A stretch of 7,645 nucleotides of DNA from an uncultured Fidelibacterota bacterium (GTDB lineage Bacteria > Fidelibacterota > Fidelibacteria > Fidelibacterales > Fidelibacteraceae): positions 1 to 7,645 of the forward strand of contig CALMFL010000271.1 in NCBI GenBank assembly GCA_937862595.1, written 5' to 3'. Of the stretch, positions 1-6,391 are shown one piece after another. The notes beneath the pieces are model-generated. The model was not told the DNA's origin and did no database searches. It was given only the letters and a program-made list of their open reading frames with translations. Position 1 is the first letter of the stretch, and every line of letters starts with the position of its first letter. The position numbers and the translations under genes were made by a program.

Positions 1-746
1 AGGTGCTGGAAGCGCTCCGGAAGCTGGCAAAACCCTGCAACGCCGTCATGATCACGACCGACAAGGTCTACGAGAACCGGGAGTGGGAATTCCACTACCG
101 GGAAAACGACCGGCTGGGCGGCTTTGACCCCTACAGCTCCAGCAAAGCGTCGGCAGAGATCGCCATCGCGTCCTACCAGAAGGCTTTCTTCGATCCGGAA
201 CGCTGTCCCGATCATTCAAAGGCGGTTGCCTCGGCACGCGGCGGGAACGTCATCGGCGGCGGAGACCGGGCCGAGGACCGCATTATTCCGGACCTGGTGC
301 GCGCGCTGACAAAAAACGAAAAACTTGTGATCCGGAATCCCCGGTCCATCCGGCCATGGCAGCATGTCCTGGAACTGCTGTACGGCTACCTTCTGCTGGG
401 AATGAAACTGCACCATGATCCATCGGGCATTCAGGGTTCCTATAACTTCGGTCCCCTGATGGACGATGAGATGAACGTTGAAGATCTGGTGAAAACGGCC
501 ATCCGGGTGTGGGGGAGCGGGGACTATCTGCACCTTCCCGATGAAAAACGGCTGCATGAAGCGGGCATTCTGCGTCTGAACATTGAAAAAGCGCAGACCG
601 TTCTTGACTGGCATCCCCGCTGGCGTTCCGAAGAAGCGGTAGAAAAAACGATGTCATGGTACCGGAAAGTCAGCGAAGGCGCGGATGCGCTGACCTGCTG
701 CCGGGAACAGATACGGGAATACTATTCCGAACCATCAGGCGAGTGA
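1..746 (+). CDS. rfbG: CDP-glucose 4,6-dehydratase, C-terminal two thirds (5' partial)
   Basis: NAD-dependent extended short-chain dehydrogenase that converts CDP-D-glucose to CDP-4-dehydro-6-deoxy-D-glucose, the committed step to CDP-dideoxyhexoses; cytoplasmic. The reading frame is open from base 3 and ends at TGA 744-746, giving about 247 residues of a family that is usually about 355-360. The N-terminal Rossmann glycine motif therefore lies upstream, and the GTG at base 3 is probably an internal valine. Visible marks, counted from that codon, are the Asp20-Lys21 pair in TTDKVYENRE (dTDP-glucose dehydratases have Asp-Glu here), the YxxxK catalytic pair Tyr44/Lys48 in DPYSSSK, and the family-typical GGNVIGGGD and RPWQHVLE stretches. 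The next gene starts 2 nt after the stop, so the two are co-transcribed and probably translationally coupled. Identification of the family is firm from motifs; the donor nucleotide is supported by the rfbH-type gene downstream. Confidence 0.93.
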   Translation, partial: VLEALRKLAKPCNAVMITTDKVYENREWEFHYRENDRLGGFDPYSSSKASAEIAIASYQKAFFDPERCPDHSKAVASARGGNVIGGGDRAEDRIIPDLVRALTKNEKLVIRNPRSIRPWQHVLELLYGYLLLGMKLHHDPSGIQGSYNFGPLMDDEMNVEDLVKTAIRVWGSGDYLHLPDEKRLHEAGILRLNIEKAQTVLDWHPRWRSEEAVEKTMSWYRKVSEGADALTCCREQIREYYSEPSGE

Positions 747-748
747 AA

Positions 749-1300
749 ATGAACATAATCGATACCTTTTTTGGGGCGGTGCGCTGCCTGGAAATGCCGC
801 GCTTTGACGACCGCCGCGGATCCTTCATCAAGTGCTACAACGAGTCCGAATTCCGGCGCTGCGGCATGGAAGCTTCATTCAGAGAATCATATTTTTCCAT
901 TTCCGAAAAGAATGTCATTCGCGGGATGCATTTCCAGATACCCCCGGCGGACCATGAAAAACTGGTTTCCGTTTCCTTCGGGGCGGTCCGGGATGTGGTG
1001 CTGGATATCCGGAAAGGCAGTCCGACCTTCGGGAAAGCCGCGGGGATTATCCTGTCCGCGGAAAACAATTACGCCCTCTTTATTCCCCGGGGATTTGCGC
1101 ATGGCTTCCTGAGCCTGGAAGACCATACGATCATGAATTACCTGGTTACCTGCGGGCACAGCCCGGAGCACGACAAGGGCATCCTCTGGAATTCCTTCGG
1201 CTGCGACTGGGGCGTTTCGGACCCGCTTCTTTCGGAACGCGACAGGGCGCTGATACCCCTCGATGAATTTAACAGTCCTTTTATCTATCATGGGGAATAG
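749..1300 (+). CDS. RmlC-family nucleotide-sugar epimerase, probable CDP-4-keto-dideoxyhexose 5-epimerase (AscE-like)
   Basis: Cupin-fold epimerase of the dTDP-4-dehydrorhamnose 3,5-epimerase family, 183 residues, close to the usual length of about 180-185. The known catalytic residues of RmlC all have counterparts: His61 in RGMHFQ, Tyr131 in MNYLVT and Asp165 in LLSERD. The family blocks SPTFGK and IPRGFAHGF are also present, so an active enzyme is expected. The frame stays open upstream to 656, but I chose ATG 749 because it sits 2 nt after the rfbG stop and gives a normal-length N-terminus. No dTDP-sugar genes (rmlA, rmlB) are visible. Its place between a CDP-glucose dehydratase and an rfbH-type dehydrase instead suggests it inverts C5 of a CDP-4-keto sugar, as AscE does in Yersinia ascarylose synthesis. 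Family assignment is strong; the substrate is inferred from context. A 3,5-epimerase on CDP-4-keto-6-deoxyglucose (6-deoxy-L-altrose type route) is the main alternative. Confidence 0.88.
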   Translation: MNIIDTFFGAVRCLEMPRFDDRRGSFIKCYNESEFRRCGMEASFRESYFSISEKNVIRGMHFQIPPADHEKLVSVSFGAVRDVVLDIRKGSPTFGKAAGIILSAENNYALFIPRGFAHGFLSLEDHTIMNYLVTCGHSPEHDKGILWNSFGCDWGVSDPLLSERDRALIPLDEFNSPFIYHGE

Positions 1301-1309
1301 GTCCGGAAC

Positions 1310-2185
1310 ATGAAGGTCTTTATCATCGGCGCATCGGGATTGATCGGGGGCAACTGCATGACCTGCATGCGAAGGGATCCGGACATGGACGTGATCGGTT
1401 CGCATTTTTCCTTCGCCACCCTTGATACGGAATACTTCAACGTGTTCGATCCGCAGGCCGCCACCTTTGACCTGAATGCCTTTGCACCCGATGTCATCCT
1501 TCATACCGGCGCACTGACCCATGTCGATTATTGCGAAACCCACCCCGATGAAAGTTATCGCCATAACGTCGGATCCACCCGCGCCGTGATCGAACTGGCC
1601 GAAAAATTCAAGTCAAAACTTATCTTCATTTCCACCGATTACGTGTTTGACGGAAAGAACGGCCCCTACGCCGAAACGGATCCGGTCAACCCCCTCAGCG
1701 TTTACGGAAAACACAAACTCGAGGCCGAGAACCTGATCCGTGAAAAATATGCGGACCACGTGATCATCCGGGTGACCAATGTCTACGGGCATGAGATACG
1801 CGGCAAGAATTTCGTTTCCTTCCTGATCCGGGAAGCCCGGAAGTGCGAAGAAAAAACATTGCGGCTCCCCGTCGATCAGTTCGCAACGCCGGTCAATGCC
1901 TTCGATGTGGGTGCGCTGATCTGCGCGATGATCAAGGACAAGAAGACCGGGACTTACCACCTTGCGTCCGATGAATACCTGAGCCGGGTGGAACTTGCGG
2001 AAAAAGTACTGAGCTTTTTCCCCGGTTCCCCGCTTCGCATCGAAGGGGTCCCGACCCGCGACTTGGGGCAGGCGGCGCCCCGTCCCCTTCGGGGAGGGCT
2101 AAAGACCGCCAAGATCCGGAACGAATATCCCGGATTCACTTTTTCCACGCTACATGACTTTTTGGAGGAACACGATGGTTTTTAA
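1310..2185 (+). CDS. RmlD-like NAD(P)-dependent sugar 4-ketoreductase (short-chain dehydrogenase)
   Basis: Extended short-chain dehydrogenase of 291 residues resembling dTDP-4-dehydrorhamnose reductase. The N-terminal nucleotide-binding motif is G7-A-S-G10-L-I-G13. The catalytic pair is Tyr132-xxx-Lys136 (YGKHK), preceded by the ISTDYVFDG block (Ser108 region) that is typical of RmlD. The C-terminal APRPLRGGL segment matches the substrate-end RP motif of that family. It starts 9 nt after the epimerase stop and overlaps the rfbH start by 11 nt, so it belongs to the same transcript. In a CDP-dideoxyhexose pathway the expected role is the last step, reduction of the C4 ketone, as done by AscF or RfbJ-type enzymes; this role is inferred from position. 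The ribosome site before ATG 1310 is weak, which fits coupling to upstream translation. The family call is firm, the exact substrate and product stereochemistry are unknown. Confidence 0.86.
   Translation: MKVFIIGASGLIGGNCMTCMRRDPDMDVIGSHFSFATLDTEYFNVFDPQAATFDLNAFAPDVILHTGALTHVDYCETHPDESYRHNVGSTRAVIELAEKFKSKLIFISTDYVFDGKNGPYAETDPVNPLSVYGKHKLEAENLIREKYADHVIIRVTNVYGHEIRGKNFVSFLIREARKCEEKTLRLPVDQFATPVNAFDVGALICAMIKDKKTGTYHLASDEYLSRVELAEKVLSFFPGSPLRIEGVPTRDLGQAAPRPLRGGLKTAKIRNEYPGFTFSTLHDFLEEHDGF
2164..2168 (+). promoter_or_regulatory. Ribosome binding site that sets the rfbH start
   Basis: A full GGAGG lies 6 nt before ATG 2175, inside the end of the upstream reductase gene. It is the strongest Shine-Dalgarno match in the four-gene run and is why the start at 2175 is preferred to the upstream in-frame ATG at 2154. 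It would give rfbH its own strong initiation in addition to coupling. Confidence 0.8.
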
Positions 2186-3491
2186 AAACCTTACGCCCGA
2201 ACTCGCCGGCATTCTGAGCGGCATCGCACAAAACCGTGTAAGCCGGACCCTCGTCCCGGGGCAGGACTATCTTCCCGCTTCCGGGAAGGTGATGTTCGAA
2301 CAGGACCTGCTTTACGGAATTGACGCCGTCCTGGACGGCTGGCTGACCGGCGGGCGCTTCAACAAGGAGTTCGAGAGCAGACTGGCGAAAACGGTCGGCA
2401 GCCGCCGCGCCCTGACCGTAAACTCGGGATCCTCGGCAAATCTGCTGGCGGTGGCGACCCTCAGCTCGCCCCGGCTCGGCGACCGCGCCCTGAAAGCGGG
2501 CGACGAGGTCATTACGGTCGCCTCGGGTTTCCCGACCACCGTGAATCCCGTTTTACAGTACCATTGCGTCCCGGTGCTGCTTGACGTGACAATTCCCGGA
2601 TACAATTTGGATACATCCCGCCTGGAAGAAGCTCTGTCCGAGAGGACAAAAGCGATCATGATCGCGCACACGCTGGGCAATCCTTTTGATCTGGACGCCG
2701 TCATGTCCTTCGCAAAACGCCACGGACTCTGGGTGATCGAAGACAACTGCGACGCGCTGGGGGCGGAATACGACGGAAAAAAGACCGGAAGTTTCGGCCA
2801 TCTGGGAACCTGCTCCTTTTATCCCGCGCACCACATTACGATGGGAGAAGGCGGCGCCTTGCTGATCAACGATCCCGAACTGATCCGGATCGCCGAAAGC
2901 CTGCGCGACTGGGGGAGGGATTGCTGGTGCGAGACCGGACACGACAATACCTGCGGAAATCGCTTTAACGGTCAGCACGGCAATCTGCCCTTCGGCTATG
3001 ACCACAAATACGTCTACTCGGAAAGAGGATATAATTTTAAGATCACGGATATTCAGGCGGCGATCGGGCTCAGCCAGCTGGACCGGCTCGAACCCTTTGC
3101 CGAGAAGCGGCGGGAAAACCACCGCTACCTGACACGGGCGCTGAATGCCCTGGCCGGCGAGGACATTATCACCGATGCTGCGCTTCCGAAAGCAAAGCCC
3201 AGCTGGTTCGGCTGTACCGTGACCCTGCGCGACAGCTTTCCCGGAAACCGCCATGAACTGCTGCAGTATCTCGAATCGCAAAAGATCGGGTCCCGCCTCT
3301 TGTTTGCGGGTAATATCTTAAAACAGCCCGGGTATCTGGATATGCCCCATCGCACGGTGGGAAGCCTGGACCGTACGGACAGGGTTATGAATGATACGTT
3401 CTGGATCGGCATCTGGCCGGGCCTGGAACCTGTCCACCTGGATTACATCGCCGAAACGGTCGCCCGCTATATTGATATGAAAAGAAAGTAG
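2175..3491 (+). CDS. rfbH: CDP-4-dehydro-6-deoxyglucose 3-dehydrase (E1), PLP and [2Fe-2S] enzyme
   Basis: Catalyses the C3 dehydration-deoxygenation step that makes CDP-3,6-dideoxy sugars, working with an NADH-dependent iron-sulfur reductase (E3). It is a DegT/DnrJ/EryC1 aminotransferase-fold protein of 438 residues, close to the roughly 437 of characterised members. The PLP-binding lysine is replaced by histidine in SFYPAHHITMGEGG (His219/His220). The four cluster cysteines are Cys192, Cys250, Cys252 and Cys260, which give exactly C-X57-C-X1-C-X7-C, the arrangement described for Yersinia E1. Blocks GWLTGGRFN, SGSSANLL, ASGFPTTVN and LLFAGN are typical. I chose ATG 2175 over an in-frame ATG at 2154 because GGAGG at 2164-2168 is correctly spaced. 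It is the last gene of the run and overlaps the reductase gene by 11 nt. The E3 partner is not in the window. Confidence 0.95.
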   Translation: MVFKNLTPELAGILSGIAQNRVSRTLVPGQDYLPASGKVMFEQDLLYGIDAVLDGWLTGGRFNKEFESRLAKTVGSRRALTVNSGSSANLLAVATLSSPRLGDRALKAGDEVITVASGFPTTVNPVLQYHCVPVLLDVTIPGYNLDTSRLEEALSERTKAIMIAHTLGNPFDLDAVMSFAKRHGLWVIEDNCDALGAEYDGKKTGSFGHLGTCSFYPAHHITMGEGGALLINDPELIRIAESLRDWGRDCWCETGHDNTCGNRFNGQHGNLPFGYDHKYVYSERGYNFKITDIQAAIGLSQLDRLEPFAEKRRENHRYLTRALNALAGEDIITDAALPKAKPSWFGCTVTLRDSFPGNRHELLQYLESQKIGSRLLFAGNILKQPGYLDMPHRTVGSLDRTDRVMNDTFWIGIWPGLEPVHLDYIAETVARYIDMKRK

Positions 3492-3504
3492 ATCAGTCTG
3501 ATCT
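3490..3504. terminator. Palindrome over two convergent stop codons, possible weak bidirectional terminator
   Basis: AGATCAGTCTGATCT is a perfect 7-bp inverted repeat around a single central T. As RNA it can form a 6-bp stem with a 3-nt loop. It contains the end of the rfbH TAG (3489-3491) and all of the TGA of the minus-strand gene (complement 3493-3495). Read on the minus strand it is followed by a U-rich stretch (ACTTTCTTTTC); on the plus strand there is no U tract. A terminator role is therefore an inference, and the stem is short. Confidence 0.35.
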
Positions 3505-4410
3505 CTGAAGAATAAGTTTCTCGATACGTTCCGCGATCCTGACGGAAACAAGTCCGTCATTCTCGTTCACTTCATGCGGAAAAGCGCCTTCGATCGAATC
3601 GATAAAGGCCTGCAATTCCTCCGCCATGGCATCATAGGTCCCAAAGGTCATCGGCATGCCGGGTCCGGGCCCTTCCAGCCGGCCTTCCATGAAATTCGCC
3701 CTGAATTCGTTTTTTCCCGCGCAGCAGATCATTTCCCTTCGCCGCGTCGCTTCGGCGCGGCTGGCAAAAAGGTTCGCCCTGGCGCCGTTCTCAAAATGCA
3801 GGGTCGCTTCGGCGCGGTCGATTTTTTGGGTGTGAATGATCTCGCCTTCCGCTTCGACATGTTCAAGAGGGGAAGGGATCAGCTGCAGGGCAAGATCGAT
3901 ATCATGGATCATCAGTTCGAGAATGATCGAGACGCTCACGCCGACGCCCGGAATAAAGGGCCCCTGCCGGTATGCCCGAATCGAAGTCAGCGGCTGAGCT
4001 GCGGCGATATTTTTAAGTGCTCGGTAGACGGGATTGAAGCGTTCGATATGGCCGATCCCGATGCGGCGCCCGGACGCGGCGGCAAGGGATGCCAGTTCGA
4101 TAGCCTCCGCCGCCGTCTCGGAAAAGGGCTTTTCTATGAAAACGTGCTTTCCCGCGAGCAGTGCCTTTTTTGCCACCCGGAAATGCGCATCCGCCGGGAC
4201 CACGATATCAAGCACGTCCGCCCGGCGTATCAGTTCGTTCTGTTCAACGAAAGGGACGTTCGTATCGCCTTCGACGCGCGTTCGGACGGCCGGGTCGATA
4301 TCATGAAAACCGATAAGGTTCGCATGAGCGATCCTCTGCCATTTTTCAAGATGGCGGGAGCCGAATCGTCCGACACCGATGATGCCGATGTTTAGGGGGC
4401 AGCTTTTCAT
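3493..4410 (-). CDS. Gfo/Idh/MocA-family NAD(P)-dependent oxidoreductase, possibly UDP-GlcNAc 3-dehydrogenase-like (GnnA type)
   Basis: Sugar oxidoreductase of 305 residues. The N-terminal Rossmann domain has G12-V-G14-R-F-G17, and the Glu93-Lys94-Pro95 motif carries the family's usual catalytic lysine. The C-terminal substrate domain has the IHDIDLAL block (His169, Asp170, Asp172). The segment GIGHIERFNPVY (about 118-129) resembles, from memory, oxidoreductases found in lipid A gene clusters, such as GnnA, which oxidises UDP-GlcNAc at C3 before amination. I see no GnnB-type aminotransferase or lpx gene here, so that function is only a suggestion. The start is uncertain: ATG at 4410 has GAGGG just upstream but with only about 2 nt spacing, and an in-frame TTG at 4419 would add three residues. 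It converges on rfbH with a 1-nt gap and diverges from gpmI, so it is transcribed separately from both. Confidence 0.85.
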   Translation of the reverse strand: MKSCPLNIGIIGVGRFGSRHLEKWQRIAHANLIGFHDIDPAVRTRVEGDTNVPFVEQNELIRRADVLDIVVPADAHFRVAKKALLAGKHVFIEKPFSETAAEAIELASLAAASGRRIGIGHIERFNPVYRALKNIAAAQPLTSIRAYRQGPFIPGVGVSVSIILELMIHDIDLALQLIPSPLEHVEAEGEIIHTQKIDRAEATLHFENGARANLFASRAEATRRREMICCAGKNEFRANFMEGRLEGPGPGMPMTFGTYDAMAEELQAFIDSIEGAFPHEVNENDGLVSVRIAERIEKLILQRSD

Positions 4411-4556
4411 TTCCCTCAAGTATAAAGAAAAAAAAGAAGACCCGAAAGCAAAGAAACAAAAATTGTCTGAAACATAAGGGTATTCCCCGGGTTTACTAAT
4501 TTCCTTGTTTTTTGACAGTCGACAAGATAAATTCGGGCGAAAAAGAAAGGATTTTT
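4411..4556. other. Divergent intergenic region between the oxidoreductase gene and gpmI
   Basis: This 146-bp spacer must hold the control elements for two divergent genes. It is A-rich on the plus strand at 4421-4462, so the minus-strand leader would be U/C-rich, and it has a small CCCGGG palindrome at 4486-4491. No clear operator or riboswitch was recognised. On the minus strand a TATACT (plus-strand AGTATA 4419-4424) looks like a -10 box but would start transcription almost at the ATG. Confidence 0.5.
4505..4533 (+). promoter_or_regulatory. Candidate gpmI promoter
   Basis: TTGTTT (4505-4510) and TAAATT (4528-4533) are separated by 17 nt, matching 3 of 6 and 4 of 6 consensus positions. Transcription would start near 4540 and leave a short leader carrying AAAGG at 4546-4550, 6 nt before ATG 4557. 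The match is modest. Confidence 0.3.
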
Positions 4557-6080
4557 ATGCGTTCAAACAATGTGCTTCTGATGATATTGGATGGTTACGG
4601 ACTGCGTGACGAGCTTCCGTACAATGCAACGAAACAGGCGAAAACCCCCTTTATCAATTCGCTTTTCAGGGAGCGGCCCCACACCGCGCTTGACTGCCAC
4701 GGAAGAGAGGTCGGACTGCCGTCCGGCGTGATGGGAAATTCCGAGGTGGGGCATCTGAACATCGGCGCCGGCCGGGTCGTGATGCAGGACCTGGTCCGCA
4801 TTGACCTTGCCCTGGAAGAAGGGACCTGCAGGGATATTCCGGAATTCAAACAGCTGATCCGGGATGCAAAGGAGAAGGACAAGCCGGTCCATCTGATCGG
4901 CCTGATGTCCGATGCCGGCGTGCATTCGGATTACCGTCATCTGATGAAGATCCTGTCCGCGCTGAAAGCGGCGGGCGTCAAAGAAGCCTACGTGCACGCC
5001 CTGATGGACGGACGCGACACGCCCCCGAACAGCGGCGCGGCGTATGTTCAAAAACTGCAGAAATTCATGAAAGAGATAAGTTTTGGAGCGGTGGCCACGG
5101 TCATCGGCAGGTACTATGCGATGGACCGCGACAAGCGCTGGGACCGCGTGGAGCGCGCCTATCGCGCCATGGTGCACGGCGAAGGGACCCGGACGGACGA
5201 TCCGGCCGCTTCGATCCGGGACTATTACGAAAAGAACATCACCGATGAATTTATGGAGCCGCTCATCGCGGGAGAAACCGGAAGGATCGGCGAAGGGGAC
5301 GTCGTCCTGACCTTCAATTTCCGTGCCGACCGCATGCGCGAAATTTCCATGGCGCTGAACGAGCCGGACTTCGGGCATTTTGCGACCCGCAAGCTCAACC
5401 TGAACTATTACACCCTGACCCGGTACCGGGAAGATTTTCCCTATCCGGTCCTCTTCAAACCCCAGCAGATGAACAATATTTTCGGCGAAGTGGTCAGCCG
5501 GGCCGGATTGACCCAGCTGCGCATCGCCGAAACGGAAAAATACGCGCATGTTACGTACTTCTTCAACGGGGGAGATGAAAAACAGTATCCGGGCGAAGAC
5601 CGTATTATGATCCTGTCCCCCAAGGTCGCCACCTATGACCTTCAGCCCGAAATGAGCGCGCCCGAAGTGACGGACGCCCTGCTGAAGGCCATTGCGGCGG
5701 ACAAGTACAACGTGATCGTGCTGAACTTTGCGAACGGCGACATGGTCGGGCACACCGGCATTCTGGAGGCCGCCGTAAAAGCCCTTGAATACCTTGACAC
5801 GGCGGTCGAGAAGATCGTCAAGGCCTTTACCGCCAAAGGCGGGACCGTCCTGATCACCGCCGACCACGGAAACTGCGAACTGATGTGGGATGCCGGGAAC
5901 GGACAGCCGCACACCCAGCATACGCTGAACAAAGTGCCCCTTATCGCCGTAAGTCCGGACAACGCGATCCGCAGTCTGCGGCCGGGCGGCAAACTCTGCG
6001 ATATCGCGCCGACCCTGCTTGATATCCTGAAGGTGCCCAAACCCCGGGAAATGACCGGGACCAGCCTTCTGGAAGCGTGA
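4557..6080 (+). CDS. gpmI: 2,3-bisphosphoglycerate-independent phosphoglycerate mutase
   Basis: Interconverts 3-phosphoglycerate and 2-phosphoglycerate in glycolysis and gluconeogenesis; a monomeric cytoplasmic enzyme of the alkaline phosphatase superfamily needing two Mn2+ ions. At 507 residues it is close to the usual 505-515. Asp12 in LDGYG and Ser62 in MGNSEVGH (the phosphorylated nucleophile) are in the expected positions. Further blocks are HALMDGRDTPP, NFRADRMRE, FFNGGDEKQYPGEDR, SPKVATYDLQPEMSA, ANGDMVGHTG and TADHGNCE, the last two supplying metal-binding residues. Both domains are complete. I chose ATG 4557, which follows AAAGG by 6 nt, over an in-frame TTG at 4512 that would add 15 residues lacking any family resemblance. 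Transcribed alone, away from the minus-strand oxidoreductase; the next gene downstream has its own promoter. It is a housekeeping gene with no visible tie to the sugar genes. Confidence 0.97.
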   Translation: MRSNNVLLMILDGYGLRDELPYNATKQAKTPFINSLFRERPHTALDCHGREVGLPSGVMGNSEVGHLNIGAGRVVMQDLVRIDLALEEGTCRDIPEFKQLIRDAKEKDKPVHLIGLMSDAGVHSDYRHLMKILSALKAAGVKEAYVHALMDGRDTPPNSGAAYVQKLQKFMKEISFGAVATVIGRYYAMDRDKRWDRVERAYRAMVHGEGTRTDDPAASIRDYYEKNITDEFMEPLIAGETGRIGEGDVVLTFNFRADRMREISMALNEPDFGHFATRKLNLNYYTLTRYREDFPYPVLFKPQQMNNIFGEVVSRAGLTQLRIAETEKYAHVTYFFNGGDEKQYPGEDRIMILSPKVATYDLQPEMSAPEVTDALLKAIAADKYNVIVLNFANGDMVGHTGILEAAVKALEYLDTAVEKIVKAFTAKGGTVLITADHGNCELMWDAGNGQPHTQHTLNKVPLIAVSPDNAIRSLRPGGKLCDIAPTLLDILKVPKPREMTGTSLLEA

Positions 6081-6141
6081 TCGGAAGAAAAGTTAAGAAA
6101 TCGTAAGTAATTACCCCGAAAATTAAGTCAAATCATGTGAT

Positions 6142-6173
6142 CCGGGGTGTTCTTTTGTTAAGGAACGCCCCGG
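6142..6173 (+). terminator. GC-rich hairpin after gpmI, terminator-like but without a U tract
   Basis: CCGGGGTGTTC (6142-6152) pairs with GAACGCCCCGG (6163-6173) in an 11-bp stem with one G-U pair and a 10-nt loop. It lies 61 nt after the gpmI stop. The following bases are TTCGCTATCC, so the run of U residues expected of an intrinsic terminator is absent. It may slow or end transcription, protect the gpmI mRNA 3' end, or take part in the alternative pairings described in the findings. Confidence 0.45.
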
Positions 6174-6270
6174 TTCGCTATCCGGGCAATATAATGGAAA
6201 GCCTTTGATGAAGCGGAAATACGGGCAAAACAAGCGCATATATTCAAGAACGTGAATAGTTAAGGAAAAG

Positions 6271-6321
6271 TTAATTATTTATTAAAAAAAGCTTGCATCA
6301 TGTTGTGAAGTGTCCTATATT
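6271..6321 (+). promoter_or_regulatory. Promoter of the dockerin-like protein gene with A/T-rich upstream element
   Basis: TTGCAT (6293-6298) and TATATT (6316-6321) are separated by exactly 17 nt; the -10 box matches 5 of 6 consensus positions and the -35 box keeps the TTG core. Twenty consecutive A/T bases (6271-6290) sit directly upstream, where an UP element would contact the polymerase alpha subunits. Transcription would start near 6328, giving a leader of about 64 nt before ATG 6392. Confidence 0.55.
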
Positions 6322-6391
6322 CACACCGAGAACAGAGAAAAAAGAATTAGAAATGAGAGAAAAGAGAGAAACCATGCGGAGAAACGATCAA

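Larger units (their letters stand above)
6081..6391. other. Intergenic region between gpmI and the dockerin-like protein gene
   Basis: About 310 bases without a convincing gene. From left to right it holds a short ACCCCG element (6113-6118), a strong GC-rich hairpin (6142-6173), a CCGGG element (6182-6186), a perfect TATAAT at 6190-6195 without a matching -35, a small inverted repeat TATTCA-N6-TGAATA (6241-6258), an A/T tract (6271-6290), a promoter (6293-6321) and a purine-rich leader (6328-6371). The frame of the next gene is open through the promoter from a TTG at 6293, but a start there is not credible. Confidence 0.7.

Noticed and set aside
656..748. Upstream extension of the epimerase gene into rfbG
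   Set aside because: It would overlap rfbG by about 90 nt and add residues with no RmlC-family counterpart; ATG 749 gives the normal length.
3574..4395. Plus-strand open frame (273 codons) opposite the Gfo/Idh gene
   Set aside because: The opposite strand encodes a clear oxidoreductase with all family motifs; this frame has no recognisable domain and no convincing ribosome site.
4419..4424. TATACT -10-like box on the minus strand before the Gfo/Idh gene
   Set aside because: No -35 at a suitable distance, and transcription would begin within a few bases of the start codon; leaderless expression cannot be supported from sequence alone.
4512..4517. Perfect TTGACA -35 box before gpmI
   Set aside because: No acceptable -10 hexamer lies 16-18 nt downstream (the region is GGGCGA), so it is not called a promoter.
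4563..5921. Long minus-strand open frame (452 codons) opposite gpmI
   Set aside because: It is the antisense shadow of a fully conserved gpmI; the translation has no recognisable domain and is His/Gln/Val-rich as expected from reverse reading of GC-rich codons.
6190..6195. Perfect TATAAT -10 box after the gpmI hairpin
   Set aside because: The -35 position falls in the GC-rich hairpin arm, there is no extended -10 TG, and no gene starts soon after; a better promoter lies at 6293-6321.
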